Shown here piece by piece: positions 21,324 to 33,511 of a stretch of DNA of 37,023 nt. This DNA is from Basidiobolus meristosporus CBS 931.73 (lineage: Eukaryota; Basidiobolomycota; Basidiobolomycetes; Basidiobolales; Basidiobolaceae), in NCBI GenBank assembly GCA_002104905.1, contig MCFE01000776.1:1-37023 (forward strand). The letters run 5' to 3'. The stretch's first letter is position 1; the number at the start of each line of letters is the position of its first letter. A program made the translations under genes and the position numbers. The notes below the pieces were generated by a model. The model saw nothing but the letters and a program-made list of their open reading frames with translations. It was not told the origin of the DNA and searched no databases.

Positions 21324-23171
21324 TTATTTCCATTGAAACTTCAGTTGTACCTCAATTGTCAATTGTATTGACACATACAAGTCTCCATACCCTACACTAA
21401 CATTAAGCCCAAAACTACACTCAACAAGTAACTCTATTAAAATCCACCACTCAATAAGCATTTCTGCTGAAATGCTCTGGTACCACAACTTTGGTGGGAA
21501 CCCAACAGCTTTATACCACTGCTCATTCAATGGTTCCCACACATCCTGGTCTTCAGCTTGCACTGCCAAGTCTAGCTCCTCATCTGCCAGTCTTTGCAAT
21601 ATTACAGTGCATTTTCTTGAGCACTGCTGTTGAAGAAGTGCTGCAGCCTCTTGGTGTGCCTATTAATGTTCTAAAACTTCACTGAAGGCATTGTGATAGT
21701 CTTTCAGGCTCTTGATGTTGTAGCCTTGTCTGTCACTGGAATCTCCACTCTGTCAACAATGGAGGCTGTGGAGGCTGTAGTAGTTGAACTGCCTTTTTCA
21801 GTAAACTCAACTACCTAGCTGGAGTGTAGCTCAACTGGCTGCGCTTCCAACTCTTGTAAAAACAGCTGTTTTCTTGTTGGTAATTCCTCATGGCTATGAT
21901 GGGATTCATTCTGCTCCTGGCTTGTGGTGTTAATTGGCAAGAACTGCAGTTTTTTTGCATGCCTCCCTGTCTCAGGCTTGGGTAGACATTTTTCCCTTTA
22001 CCTTTTCCTTTATTACTGCTGGGTCCTTTGCTGCTACTTTAACAGGGTGCTTCTTGAGTGGTATTACACTTTTTCCTTGATATATGTTGTGCTAGTGCAT
22101 CCATGTCTGCCTGCTTGTCCCTAATTGGCACTCTTCCAGCTGCCTGATGTCTCTTTGACACTTGTCTGGAGCTTTTGGCTCTGCTTGTAACAGGCTCTTG
22201 AGGAGGCTTCTAGTTTTTAGCCATGGCACCCTTATTCTTCTGCCTTTGATAGTTTCTGTTATTTTTGAGATACTTTCTTAGCATTCCAATGCTGGCCCAA
22301 AATCTGTTTGCCCATTTGAATCCAGAATAAAGCTCATCAAACAAGTCAAGTGCATTCTGCTTGGCCTTGAGTTCCTGATGGTCCCATGGTATGCTGGCCT
22401 TAAGGTGATGGCGTGCTACTCTTCTGATGGCCTCTTGTATATTAGCCTGCTCTTCATTATTGCACTCAATGGCTTCACAAATCTTCAATGTCTTTTGATT
22501 TTGAGGCTTTGATATAAACACCACATTGTCTCCCTCCCATGCTGTGATAGGTCTTTCTGTGTGCTTTATCTTTGTGCACTGTTGTTTTGCTTCAAAGACT
22601 GTATGGTGTTCCTCTGCTGTTACATTGGGAAATGGCTCAATTCTTGGCTGTGACATTGAGCTACTTGAGTTTCTTCTTTGCAGCAAAGATACTGCTTTAT
22701 CTACCTGGGATATTGATTGCTCTACACATATTATCTGCTCATCCTGTTTCTGCACTATTTCCTGATTCCTCTGGGCCATTGCATCTATCCTGTCAGTCAC
22801 TGCACCTAATTGCTTCATCAATGCTTTGGTATGAGCTGACAACATACTTGCTAATATGGGTGGTGGCAATGTTATCATGGCCACTTGCTGATCTTCAACT
22901 GAGGGTACTGTGTTTGCTACATTCTCATCTGCCTGAGAATAACGGTCAGCTTGTGGCTCCACAGAGGTTCTCCATTGCCTACTTGACTGAGAGCCTGAGG
23001 AGTCCACATTATTACCTTCAATGGGCACACTGTCCACAGGGCCTTTTTTGGATGTAGCCCTGCTTGTTGCACTGAATGTCAAAGCAAACTGTTGTCCAAT
23101 TGTTCTTCTGTTGCCATCAGCAGTGGGGTTTGGTTGAGAACCAGACAACTTTGCTTTATTTTTGGTGGCAT
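21324..23171 (-). pseudogene. ORF2 protein of the DNA transposon, copy B
   Basis: This is the same protein as in copy A, with one repeat unit. The long frame from about 23,150 to 22,210 holds the Ser/Gln-rich start, the coiled coil (LSAHTKALMKQLGAVTDRIDAM to VDKAVSLLQRR) and the helical domain (NQKTLKICEAIECNNEEQANI). One A is missing from the A-run just after the start codon at 23,171, which shifts the frame. A stop follows AMAKN near 22,210; the single repeat (SRAKSSRQVSKRHQAAGRVP, about 22,080-22,190) and the linker have further breaks. The C-terminal domain (ADEELDLAVQAEDQDVWEPLNEQWY, EWWILIELLVECSF) is open at 21,324-21,599. Confidence 0.75.
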
Positions 23172-23392
23172 ATATATGGAAGTGCATCAAACCAAAGGGG
23201 AAATAGTGTTACATATACATGTGTATGTGGTGCCACAACTTTATTTATAACCCTTACTATGGCGGGTGATCATTTAATCTTACATTCATGTAGGTGAAAT
23301 GTCTCAAATACAAGACTGTCTTAAGCTCACATGAGTATTGACCAAAAAGTGATATAATAGCATTACGTTGCTGAAGGTCAAATGTTTTCTCC
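23172..23392. promoter_or_regulatory. Shared bidirectional promoter, copy B
   Basis: This is the same region as 15,912-16,132 in reverse orientation, with the same length and conserved blocks (CTTACATTCATGTAGG; GTGATATAATAGCATTACG). It separates the ORF2 start from the transposase start at 23,393. Confidence 0.65.
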
Positions 23393-25780
23393 ATGGACAA
23401 GACTACTTTGACTCAACACTGTAAGAGAAGAGAAAAAGGACCATGTGGCTATTGTGGCAAGCCTCTCAGCCATGAAGCACGCAGACAGCACAGGAAGTAT
23501 TACAAGGATCATGGCCAGTATTTTGCCACCCAAGTCATACTTGACCATTCATTGGTCACTACTGTACCAACATTATCTTGCCAGCCAGTTGATACTTCTA
23601 TATTGCCACCTGGCTGTCTTTGTCACCTTGCGCAAACTGAGTCATGTGAGTTTGTGATGCCTTGAGGCTCACCTCAGCCTTCTGAATATGCATGCAGAGT
23701 GATAGCTCTGACAAAGAAGGTTCACTGATGGATTTTGAGCCTATCCCCCCAAACAACAGTACCACATATAAGCCCGGTGAAATCCCTATATGCAATGAGA
23801 CAACACCCGTTGAAACAAATGCCAAGGATACTTTATGGAGCCAAGTGAGCCCAGTAATCCATCTACTGGTGAATGATGTAATGTTGTGGATAGAGATGTG
23901 GTGTGTTGCCACTAATATCAGTAGTGGGGGCTTTGAGGATTTATTACTACTTCTTGCCAAAATCATTTCGGGATACAACTTACCATGTACATGGTACAAG
24001 TAGACAACCATCATGCAGCTGGCAACATATGATCCAAAGACTGTCCTGATTCCAGCATGTGTCAACAGTTGCATGGCATTCACATCCAAAAATGCTACCA
24101 TTGCAATGTGTCCAAACTGTCAGGAATGCACTACCATTCAGGGAGAACATTGTTCACACTCCAGATAGACTCCAGTCATACCCTGTCTCAGGAAGCTCAT
24201 GCAGCGCATATTATTATCTGCATTGGAGATACCCCAGCCATCAGCAGGATAGCAGGTTTTTCTGGGTACAATGGACCGTATTGCTGTCAAATGTGTGAGA
24301 TCCAAGGGATAAAATCCATTACTCAAGCACATTGTCAATACTCAGGCACCAGCACTAAGAACATCATCTTCCCACAGAGAGAATGTACAGAAGTAAGCAT
24401 GCAATTGCGGCAAAGCTGGCAAGCTATAAGCCATTGGCCAGAATATGGAATCAATTGAAAACTGGAGATACTCAAGATAGAGAGTAATTGTTGGAGCAAA
24501 AATGTTCCACTGGCAGCAATGCATTTGCTTTCAACAATATCCCTATACTGATAACCAAGTTGTACATGGTGCATTTCAAGCAAAATGAGCCCTTTGAGAT
24601 ACCAGAGAGATTTGAAAGAATTGGCAAGATATTACAGAGTATCCGCTACCCTAAGTACTTCTCATGTGCTCCAATCAATATTCATACTCATATGCAACAA
24701 TACAAACACAAAGACTGGATGAACTGGATATGTATTTATTGAAGCGGTGTTCTGAGGCCATTCCTACCAAGAGTACATTGGAGGCATTGGGAGTCACATG
24801 TGGACATCATAGGAATTTTTATCCAGAAGCAGATCACCAATGCCACTTGACACATCTACAGCTGTTGTGTGAGGAGTTTGTAACAGGATTTGAGTGGCTA
24901 TATTACAAACATAAAGCTGAACAGGTAGATCTCTGTCACTACTGTATGCACTGCTACTCCATCTTGCATGGTGCATTGCAAATATTGGACCTTCCTTCAC
25001 CTTTTGGGAGGTCCCTATTGGAGCAGATGTGTGGGGAGATAGGAAGACAAGTAAAGGTGCAGGTACTACCATATCCCATTTGCATCAAGAATATTACCTT
25101 CAAGTCTGACATGGATGTGATGTGTAGGCACATGGAGGACAGCTAGGAAGAGTTGGAAAACACCTATGCCTATGGTATTAAGAAGCTAAGCAGCCCCAAT
25201 GAGTGGGTAATCAGCTAAGTAATGCAAAGTTGGGTTGGGTGCAACAAGCAACTAATTTTTATCAGGAAAACTCTACCAAGGTATGCCAGATTTCTCATGG
25301 TCACAGGCCAACTTCTACACCATTTAGTACAGAATTCACAGAAACAAGAGCCAGCACGCACCTATAAGGGGGGCTAGAATCCAGCAGAGAGTAGGAATAT
25401 ATTGGCTAAATACCAAGATGTTCTTTGTGGATATTCAGGAGGTTTTCATGGCAGAAGTGGCAACAACCAAGCATCTGTTTGCAAGATGTTTATGTTACTA
25501 GCAATGCAAGGTATATGGCAACTTTGCAAGCATCTTACTAAAAACCCGTAAAGTTGAGGTGGTAGAAGTATGTCAATTGTGGCAGGTGTATGTGTTTGTA
25601 GAGGTTAGTAAGCAGGAGTTCATAGTTTCTTTTGATTCAAACTATATGTGGAAAACCCAAGGTAGTAGTGGTAAGCAAATAGAGAGGGGTGATTCTACAG
25701 TGGAATATATGAGTTGCACAAGGGGAGGTAGAAAAAGGAAATACCGTTAGGTAAGTTGGTACAGTAGCATTATACAGAAC
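23393..25780 (+). pseudogene. Tnp2-type transposase, copy B, with internal deletion
   Basis: The start codon at 23,393 opens MDKTTLTQ, followed by the intact zinc-finger-like segment CGYCGKPLSHEARRQHRKYYKDH (about residues 19-41). A stop near 23,665 and a missing G near 23,690 break the frame, then MQSDSSDKEGS to ISGYNLPCTWYK follows (23,692-24,003). At about 24,200 the sequence jumps from the CLRKLMQ-equivalent region straight to AHIIICIGDTPAIS, so the block with the DGF motif is gone (about 378 bp by comparison with copy A). The middle and C-terminal parts (CGEIGRQVKVQVLPYP, about 25,030) are present in pieces. The C-terminal limit is approximate. Confidence 0.8.
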
Positions 25781-25794
25781 CAACTGTAGGCTGT

Positions 25795-26520
25795 TGTAGG
25801 GGGTGACAGTGACACCCACTGACAGATGTGCTCATTCCCATATTTTCTACTTCCCTATATCTCTACTACACTTATTTTAGTTTTATCCCATTTGTCTTAA
25901 CTGATCAGTACTATTCCATAAGCTGGTTGACTATCACACCTGCTTACCTTATTACATAAGTTATCCCTCACTTTATGTAAGATTACTAGCTGTAAGTGCT
26001 TCTATATTAGGCAATTACCAGCGCCAATACCCATGACACATGATTGACCCATGTTACCATCCCTACCATTTCCATATCATATATGGTATCCCTATGTTAC
26101 ACAGGTTTCAAAGTACTGATTTCTGATTGGTTAGATGTGCTGTGCCTTTTAGAGCCTTCTGGCACCTACATTCATAAGTCATTCTGATGTCATTAAGATT
26201 TCTATTGATATCCAGAACCTTTTGGAACACCACAATTAGTAATCACTTGAACAGTAAGAAAAGTACATTGTCATCTCAAAGGGCGCTGAACCCAGCACAT
26301 ACTTTTGTTAAGATGCCAACTAAGTTGGGAATTTTAGCTCAATGATTTTCCCTTGACAAGCTTGTGGCTTTAATCCCCATCATATTAGATTAGAGACAGA
26401 ACCCAAGTATTCCTAGCAAGCTTTTGCCAGAGGTTATTGCACCCAGTGAACACCCCGCACACAAAACACTTGAGAAGTGTTGGATGTATCTCACCCTTGG
26501 ACCTATACACCACCACCCCA
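25795..26520 (+). repeat. Solo LTR, family Y, copy 4 (short form)
   Basis: The unit runs from TGTAGGGGGTGACAGTGACACC to ...CACCACCCCA. From about 26,186 to 26,460 it is almost identical to copy Y1 (4,863-5,140) and has the same central deletion junction (AACAGTAAGAAAAGTACATTG). It interrupts the transposase-side tail of copy B. No convincing target duplication was found. Confidence 0.75.
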
Positions 26521-26877
26521 TCATACTGCCAATGTAATGCCACTAGAGTCTTGCTGTGAGGCCTTCAAATACCATCAAGTGTCTTGCCTTATTGGGCAAT
26601 TGGATGTCCCAGCTGGTTGGATTCACTTAAAATAGTTGTAGAGCGCTAAAAGACCGTCACAATACCATGTAATATTTGTCTCACCACAAATTGAATCTTG
26701 TCAAGTTTTATCCCTTTATTTGGCATTAAAGTTGGCAGAGCACCGTCATGATCCCTTTATAAGATTGCTAAGAGGGTCACTAATTCCAAGCTCCTGGTAT
26801 TATGATGGTCTCTAAATGGGATCCTGATGGCTGTTCTGGATTGGATCCACCTGCAGGACCAAATTACTTTTCATAGA

Positions 26878-29040
26878 TTTAATTTTGATTATCTGCTCAA
26901 AATAATCAGAGATCAGCTAATTTCCAGAGTAGAGATTGCTCTCCCAGCTAATTTGTTGCACTGTGAAGCCAGCATATATGGAAAACAAGTCACAAAACTG
27001 TTCTAGAGCTCTGGGTCAATCAAAACTAAGAAAGAATTGGATTGAATTCACTCAGATTTATGTGGACCTATGCAAAATTTATCCTTAGGTGGGATGAAGT
27101 ATTTAATCCCTTTACTGACAATTACACATGATACACATGGGTCTACATCATGGAGAGAAAGAAAGAGCCTCTGTCCAAGCTCAGGGAGTTTAAAGCCATG
27201 GTGGAGAGAGAAATTGGTGAAAAAACAAGAAAATATGCCCTGACAATGGTGGAGAATATAACTCAGAACTCTTCATCCATTTCTGCAAGATTTGTGGGAT
27301 AAAGCAAGAGACTACTGTACTACACTCCCCATAGAAAAATGAAGTGGCAGTATGTGCAAACAGATTAATAATTGATAAGGCAAGATTCATGATCCATGAT
27401 CAAAATTATCCTATGATTTTTGAACAAAACCAGTGGCCACAACTGTGTACCTTAAAAATAGGATTTATAACAAAATACTTTGTGATTCTACTCCATTTGA
27501 AGCATAATATGGATACATACCAAGTCCAGAACATCCAAGAATACTTGCGTGCACAGCATATGCCAAGAAACTGCCTGCAAATCAGTCAAAATTTGAACCA
27601 AAAAGTGTGATATGCATATTTTTGGGCTACTACAATGAGAGTAAAGCATACAGACTCTACAGTACCAAAGCAGAGAAGCTGATCAAGACTAGGGATGTGC
27701 TGTTTGATGAAAACTTAAGATTCTTACAAAATATGACATCAGATGATGACAAATATCAAATCTCATGTCCACCTATTGTCCGAATTGAGTCAGAGAAAAA
27801 CAATGAAAATTTTTTCACTCCAGAGGACTTAGCAACCATGGTTCAGCCTGAATCAGTGCCCAGAAATATCCCTGAAGTGCTCATTTCCGTACCAATCACC
27901 TGGAGATCCGGCCACACAAGAAGTAGTCCAAATTGTGAGTACTCAATGTAGTACCCACTCTTTGCCCAAGAGTTCTCCCAAGAGTTCTCTCCAGAGTCCT
28001 ACCCGAAGTCCTCCAGTACCCTCCCTATGATTCCCCCACATGTCCTCCCCTCCTATCCCTGCCCTTATCTAGTTTGAACACTTACCATAACAGGAAGGTG
28101 TTCACACCCCTATTTTATAACACATTGGCTATTGTCTAAGCCCCCCCAAGTGATATATATATCTACCCAAATGAACCAGGAAGAACAACAAGATTTGGAC
28201 GAAATAAACAGAAGTCTTTATTACCTTGCTACCTTCTATCGGAAGCTATTCTGAACCAAGTGGTACTGACTTGACCTACAAGCTCTCCCACTCACCAAGT
28301 ACAGTCAGTAATAACCCACACAAATCACTATTTCAATGAGGGTACAAACTTTGCCTATGCCTATTCAGTACATATTGATGAGCCCCAGTCAGTAAAAGAG
28401 GCCCTAATTAGCCCTCTGACACATTTTAGGAGATCTTCAATGACTGAGGAATATTAGGCTCTAATGAAAAATCTAGCTTAGGACTTGGTCAAATTACCAA
28501 ATAAACTAATAATTAATTGGATGCAGATGGATCTTTAAGACAAAATACAAGGCTGATAGTAAAATTGAGGATATAGAGCAAGATTTGTGGTCAAGAGATA
28601 CTCTCAAACAAAAGTACCTGACTATACTGAGACCTTTGGACTGGTGGCCAAGTTTAATTCCATCAGATTAGTATTGGCTATTGTAGTCTAATATAAGCTT
28701 TTTATTCATCAGATGGATGTAAAACCTGCATTTTTGTACAGAGAACATGCTAAGGAGATATATATGGACTAGCCTGATGGGTTTGCTGACCAAGATAATC
28801 CCCATTTGATCTGCAAGCTTCTAAAGTGTCTATATGGACTCAAAAAATCACTAAGAGCCTGGAATTACAAAATAGATTCTTATTTGGAATCTTTAAGTTT
28901 CAAAAGGAGTATGCTGACTGTGGTATATACTATAAGCCAGATAGAGCAAGTCCAGCTCTACTAGCGCTATATGTTGATGATCTTATTATAGTACTAATAA
29001 CCTTGCAGCATGGGAAGAGATTAAATCAAGCCTATCTAAG
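26878..29040 (+). pseudogene. Copia retrotransposon, integrase and reverse transcriptase remains
   Basis: The segment begins near the zinc region before the integrase (LLHCEASIYGKQ, about 26,957). The integrase core has HSDLCGPM-like sequence near 27,050 and PDNGGEYN near 27,245; the third catalytic position reads KNEVAVCANR (about 27,335), so the usual Glu seems lost. A later integrase/linker part is open at 27,607-27,951. Reverse transcriptase follows: RYSQTKVPDYTETF, HQMDVKPAFLY, LLKCLYGLKKSLRAWN and YVDDLIIV (about 28,970-28,990). The order is that of Ty1/copia. It ends at 29,040 where transposon copy E starts. Stops and shifts are many. Confidence 0.85.
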
Positions 29041-29969
29041 CCCTATGAAATATAATTTGGTCCCACAGGTGGATCCAATCTGGATCAGCCATTAAGATCC
29101 TGTCAAGCAACTGCTATAATACCAGCAGCTTGGAGTTAAGGACCATCTACACAATCTTGTGATGGGATCACAATGGCAAATTACTAATTTTACAGCCAAG
29201 TAAAATTGATAAGATATAATGGTGTTTGTACAGTGTTTTGCCAAAGGTGGCATGGCATTATTACGGTCTTAGTGTGCTTTACAATTATCTGAGTGAACCT
29301 TACCAGCCAGTACATCTGATTGCCTTATATGGCAAAATACTTAACAGTGTTTTGATGGCCTCTTTGCAAGCCTCTGATGGTATTATCATGGAAGTATGGC
29401 AGCCTACAGCTAGTTCTGTATAATGCTACCATACCAATATACCAAATGGTATTCCCTTTTTCAACTCCCCTAGTGCAATTCATATACTCTACTGTAGACT
29501 CACCCTCTTTCTTTGCTTACCAGTCACTAATTTGGGTATTCAACATACAGTTTGAATCAGAAGATACTATGGCCTCCCGCTTACTAACCTCTACAAATGG
29601 GCACACCAGCTGCAATTGACATACTTATATCACCTCAACTTTACGGCTTTTAGTAAGATACTGCAAAGTTGCCATACACCTTGTATTGCTGGTAACATAT
29701 ACATCTTGGAAACATATGCTTGGTTGCCGCCACTTCTGCAATGAATACCACCTGAATATCCACTAAGAACTTTTTGCTATTTAGCCAACATATTCCTTCT
29801 CCTAGCTGGATTCTGGTCTTCCCTATAGGTGTGTTCTGGTTCTTGTATGTGTGAATTCTAAATTTAATGGTGTAGAAGGCAGCATGTGATCAAGAGGAAT
29901 CTGGTATACCTTGGTAGAGTTCTCCTATTAAAAATTAGTTGCTTGTTGTACCCAACCCAAATTGTATTA

Positions 29970-32155
29970 CTTAACTGATTATCCATGCATTGGGGCTGCT
30001 TGGCTTTGTAATGCTATAGACATAGGTGTCTCCATGTGCCATCTGTCCTAAGTATTCTCCAAGTCTTCCTGGCTTTTCTCCATGTGCCAACTCATCACAT
30101 CCATGACATACTAGATGGTAATATTCTTGATGAGATTGGGATATGGTAGTACCTGCACCTTGACTTGTCTTCCTATCTCCCCACACATCTGCTCCGATAG
30201 GGACCTCCCAAAAGGTGAAGGAAGGTCCAATATTTGCAATGCACCATGCACAATGGAGTAGTAAATGGATACAATAGTGGCAGAGATCTACATGTTCAGC
30301 TTTATGTTTGGAGTATAACTGCTCAAATCCTGTCCCAAGCTCTTTGCACAAAAGCTATAGATGTGTCAAGTTGGCACTGGCAATCTGCCTCTGGATAAAA
30401 ATCCTGCAATGTCCACATATGACTCCCAATGCTTCTAATGTACTTGTGTTAGAAATGGCTTCAGAAGGCCACTTGAATAAATACAGATCCAGCTCATCCA
30501 GTCCTTGCATTTGTATTGTTGCATATGCGTATGAATATTAATTGGAGCCCGTGAGAAGTACTTAGGGTAGCAGATACTCTGTAATATCTTGCCAATTCTT
30601 TCAAATATCTCTGGTATCTCAATGGGCTCATTTAGCTTGAAATGCCCCATGTACAACTTGACCATCAGTATAGGGATAATGTAACAAAGCAAGTGCATTG
30701 CTTCCAGTGGAAAGCTTTTGCTCCAACAGATACCCTCTATCTTAAGTATCTCTGGTTTCCAATTAATTCCATACTGTGGCCATTGGCTTATAGCTTGCAA
30801 ACCTTGCTGCAATTGTGTGCTGACTTATGTATATTCTCTCTGTGGAAAAATGATGTCCCTAGTGTTGGTGTTTGGGTAATAATAATGTGTTTGAGTTATG
30901 GTGCCCAGAGAAGCTGGCTTTCTTACTGATGGCTAGGGTATTTCCAATGCAGAAAATAATATGCACTTTTACACAACAGCCACTTAATGTTGTCCAGCTG
31001 GGCATCATACAACATTCATACAGCAATGGATACAGGTAGCTATACAGATTGGACGGTAATTTAGTCCCATATACCAGTGAAACTGGCATCAGATTTTGGC
31101 ACTGGTACCATAAGATAGGCAGCAGATTCAGGTTGATGAGAGTCAGTGGCCAGCAGTATTTGCTGGTAGAGTACATGTTTAATGAGAATTCATCAAGTGC
31201 CAAGGCAGGGGCATGGTTATACATACCTTCAAAGTAGTCCTTGCTTCTTAGTTGTTTGTAATGATTGCCATCAAATATTTCTGATGTGTTTGTGCTTGAT
31301 TGATACTGTGTGTGGTACCCTAGCTACAAAATATTTGTTGAACTGCATGAGCTTCTTTATATGAGGTATTACTGGCATATATCTGCAGTGTGAACAATGG
31401 TTTCCCCCAGTGGTGGAGGATTCATGACAAGTTAGACACCTTGCAGTGGAGGCATTCTCTGATGTGAACACCATGCAACTGTTAACAAATGCTATTATCA
31501 GGACAGTCTCTGGGTCACATTTTGCCAGCTGCATGATGGTTTTTTATTCATACCATGTACATGGTAAGTGCATCCTGCAATGATTTTTGCAAGAAGTAGT
31601 AGTAAATTCTCAAAGCCCCCATTACTGATATTAGTAGAAATGTGCCACTTCTTTGGCCACAATATCACATCACTCACCTTTAGATGAATTACTGGGCTCA
31701 CTTGATTCCATAGAGTATCCTTGGCATTTTTTTTCCACAGGTGTTGTCTTATTGCATAATGGGATTCTGTCAGGCTTGTGCAGGGTACGGTTGTAAGGGA
31801 AGATAGGCTCACAATTCACCAGTAAGCCTGCTTCCTCAGAGCTATCACTCTGCATGCCATATTTGGAAGGCTGGGGTGAGCCTAAAGGTGTCACAAACTC
31901 TCCTGACTCAGTTTGTGCAAGGTGATAAGCATAGCCAAATGCTGTTATAGAAATATCAAGTGGCCAGCAAGATATTGTTAGTACAGTAGTGACTGGTGAA
32001 TGGTAAAATATGACTTGTGTGGTAATGCACTGGCCATGATCTTTAGAATACTTCCTATGCTCTCTGTGTACTTCATGGCTGAGAGGCTTGCTACAATAGC
32101 CACATGGCTGTTTTTCTCTTCTTTTATGGCATTGAATTAAAGTAGTCTTGTCCAT
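29970..32155 (-). pseudogene. Tnp2-type transposase, copy E
   Basis: The start at 32,155 gives MDKTTLIQ and an intact zinc-finger-like CGYCSKPLSHEVHREHRKYSKDH. The first 161 codons (to 31,670) are open, longer than in copies A and B, which shows the original N-terminal frame. Later pieces are 31,271-31,534, 30,859-31,224 (core), 30,435-30,812 and 29,971-30,351. Both core motifs are changed: DGF reads DEF, and GDTPA reads GNTLA. It is therefore unlikely to be active even apart from its frameshifts. A C-terminal tail may extend below 29,970. Confidence 0.78.
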
Positions 32156-32378
32156 GGGGCAAACAGTTTGAGACTCAACAACATACTACTGTTATATCAC
32201 TTTATTGGTAAGTACTCATATGAATTTAAGATAGTTTTGTGATTGAGACATTGCACCTACATGAATGTAAGATTCAATGGTGACCTGCCATAGTAAGCAT
32301 TATAAATAAAGTTATGGCACCTCATATACACATATATATAACTCCATTTCCCGTTTGGCTTGACTCACTTCCATATAT
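32156..32378. promoter_or_regulatory. Shared bidirectional promoter, copy E
   Basis: This 223-bp region is the third copy of the intergenic block, with TATAAATA (about 32,300) on the ORF2 side and a TATA-like GATATAAC on the transposase side. The CCTACATGAATGTAAGATT block is also kept. Confidence 0.6.
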
Positions 32379-33511
32379 GTGCAGCCAAAAAATAAAGCAA
32401 AGTTGTCTGATTCCCAACTAAACCCTACTACTGACAGCAGCAGAAGAGTGGTTGGACAGCAGCTTGCTTTGACATTCAGTGTAGCATGCAGGCCTACAAG
32501 CAAAAAAGGTCCTGTGGACAATGTGCCCACTGAAGGGAATAATGCAGACTCCGCAGGCTCTCTGTCCAGTAGGCAATTGGCAATCTCTGCAGAGCCACCA
32601 GCTGACCATATTGCTGAGGCAGATGAAAATATAGCAAAAGCAGTACCTTCAGTGGAAGACCAGTAAGTGGCTGTCATAACATTACCACCACCTATATTAG
32701 CAAGTATGTTGTCAGCTCATGTCAAAGCATTGATGAGGCAATTAGGTGCAGTGGCTGATGGGATAGATGTACTGGCCCAGAGAAGCCAGGAAACAGTCCA
32801 GAGACAGAATGAGCAGATAAAAGGTGTAGATCAATCAATATCCCAGGTAGATAAAGCGGTATCTTTGCTGCAAAGAAGGAACTCAAGTAGCTCAATGTCA
32901 CAGTCAAGAATTGAGCCATTTCCCAATGTAACAGCAGAGGAACACCGTACAGTCTTTGAAGCACAACAACAGTTCCCAAAGAAAAGCCCACAGAAAAACC
33001 TATCACACCATGGGAGGGAGAAATTTAGTGTTTGTACTAAAGCCTAAAAATCAAAAGATATTGAAGATCTGTGAAGCAGTTAAGTACAATGATGAAGAGT
33101 AGGCTAACATTGAAGTTTAGCATTTCATCACCTTAAGGCCAGCATATCATGGGACTATCAGGAACTCAAGGCCAAGCATAATGCACTTGACTTGCTCCAT
33201 GAGCATTATCCTGGATTCAAACAAGCAAATGTTTTTTGAGCCAGAATTGGTATGCTAAGAACATATCTCAAGCATAGTAGAAACTGTCAAAGGCAGAAGA
33301 ACAAGGATGCAATGGCTAAAAACCAGCACTTCCTCAAGAGCCCATTACAAGCCAGGCCAAAAGCTCCAAACAAGCATCAAAGAGGTGTCAGGTAGCTGGA
33401 AGAGTGCCAATAAGGCAAAACCAGGCAGACACAGATGCACCAGTGCAACATTTACCAAGGAAAAAGTGTACTTCTACTCAGGAAGCACTCATTCAAAGTA
33501 GCAGTGAAGCC
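32379..33511 (+). pseudogene. ORF2 protein of the DNA transposon, copy E (truncated)
   Basis: The usual ATG is disturbed by two extra bases (ATGTGCAGCC in place of ATGCAGCC), but the reading PKNKAKLSDSQLNPTTD is clear. A stop at 32,664-32,666 replaces a Gln codon in the VEDQQVA block. The coiled coil (LSAHVKALMRQLGAVADGIDVL to VDKAVSLLQRR, about 32,710-32,880) is open. The helical domain has several breaks, and the sequence ends inside repeat unit 1. Confidence 0.75.

Larger units (their letters stand above)
20994..26877. mobile_element. Tnp2/ORF2 DNA transposon copy B, inverted relative to A
   Basis: The left end reads CTCTATGAAAAATTATTGAGATGATCC and corresponds to the ORF2-side end of copy A with one base changed. 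The right end, read on the minus strand, is CTATGAAAAGTAATTTGGTCC, the transposase-side end. Gene order is therefore reversed: ORF2 on the minus strand at left, transposase on the plus strand at right. Solo LTR Y4 lies inside the right end. Flanks differ (Gypsy 2 left, copia right) and no target duplication is visible, so one side was rearranged after insertion. Confidence 0.8.
29041..33511. mobile_element. Tnp2/ORF2 DNA transposon copy E, right end missing
   Basis: The left terminus CCCTATGAAATATAATTTGGTCCCACAGG at 29,041 sits in the copia reverse transcriptase just after YVDD. The transposase runs on the minus strand (start at 32,155), then comes the promoter, then ORF2 on the plus strand. 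ORF2 stops inside the first repeat unit at about 33,505, where copia RNase H begins. The C-terminal part of ORF2 and the right terminus are lost. Confidence 0.8.

Noticed and set aside
22526-23057. Plus-strand frames of up to 161 codons with Cys/Leu-rich, membrane-like sequence
   Set aside because: They lie antisense to ORF2 of copy B, and the same shadows occur opposite ORF2 in copies A (16,293-16,779) and E (32,722-33,006). The coding signal and homology between copies are on the ORF2 strand.
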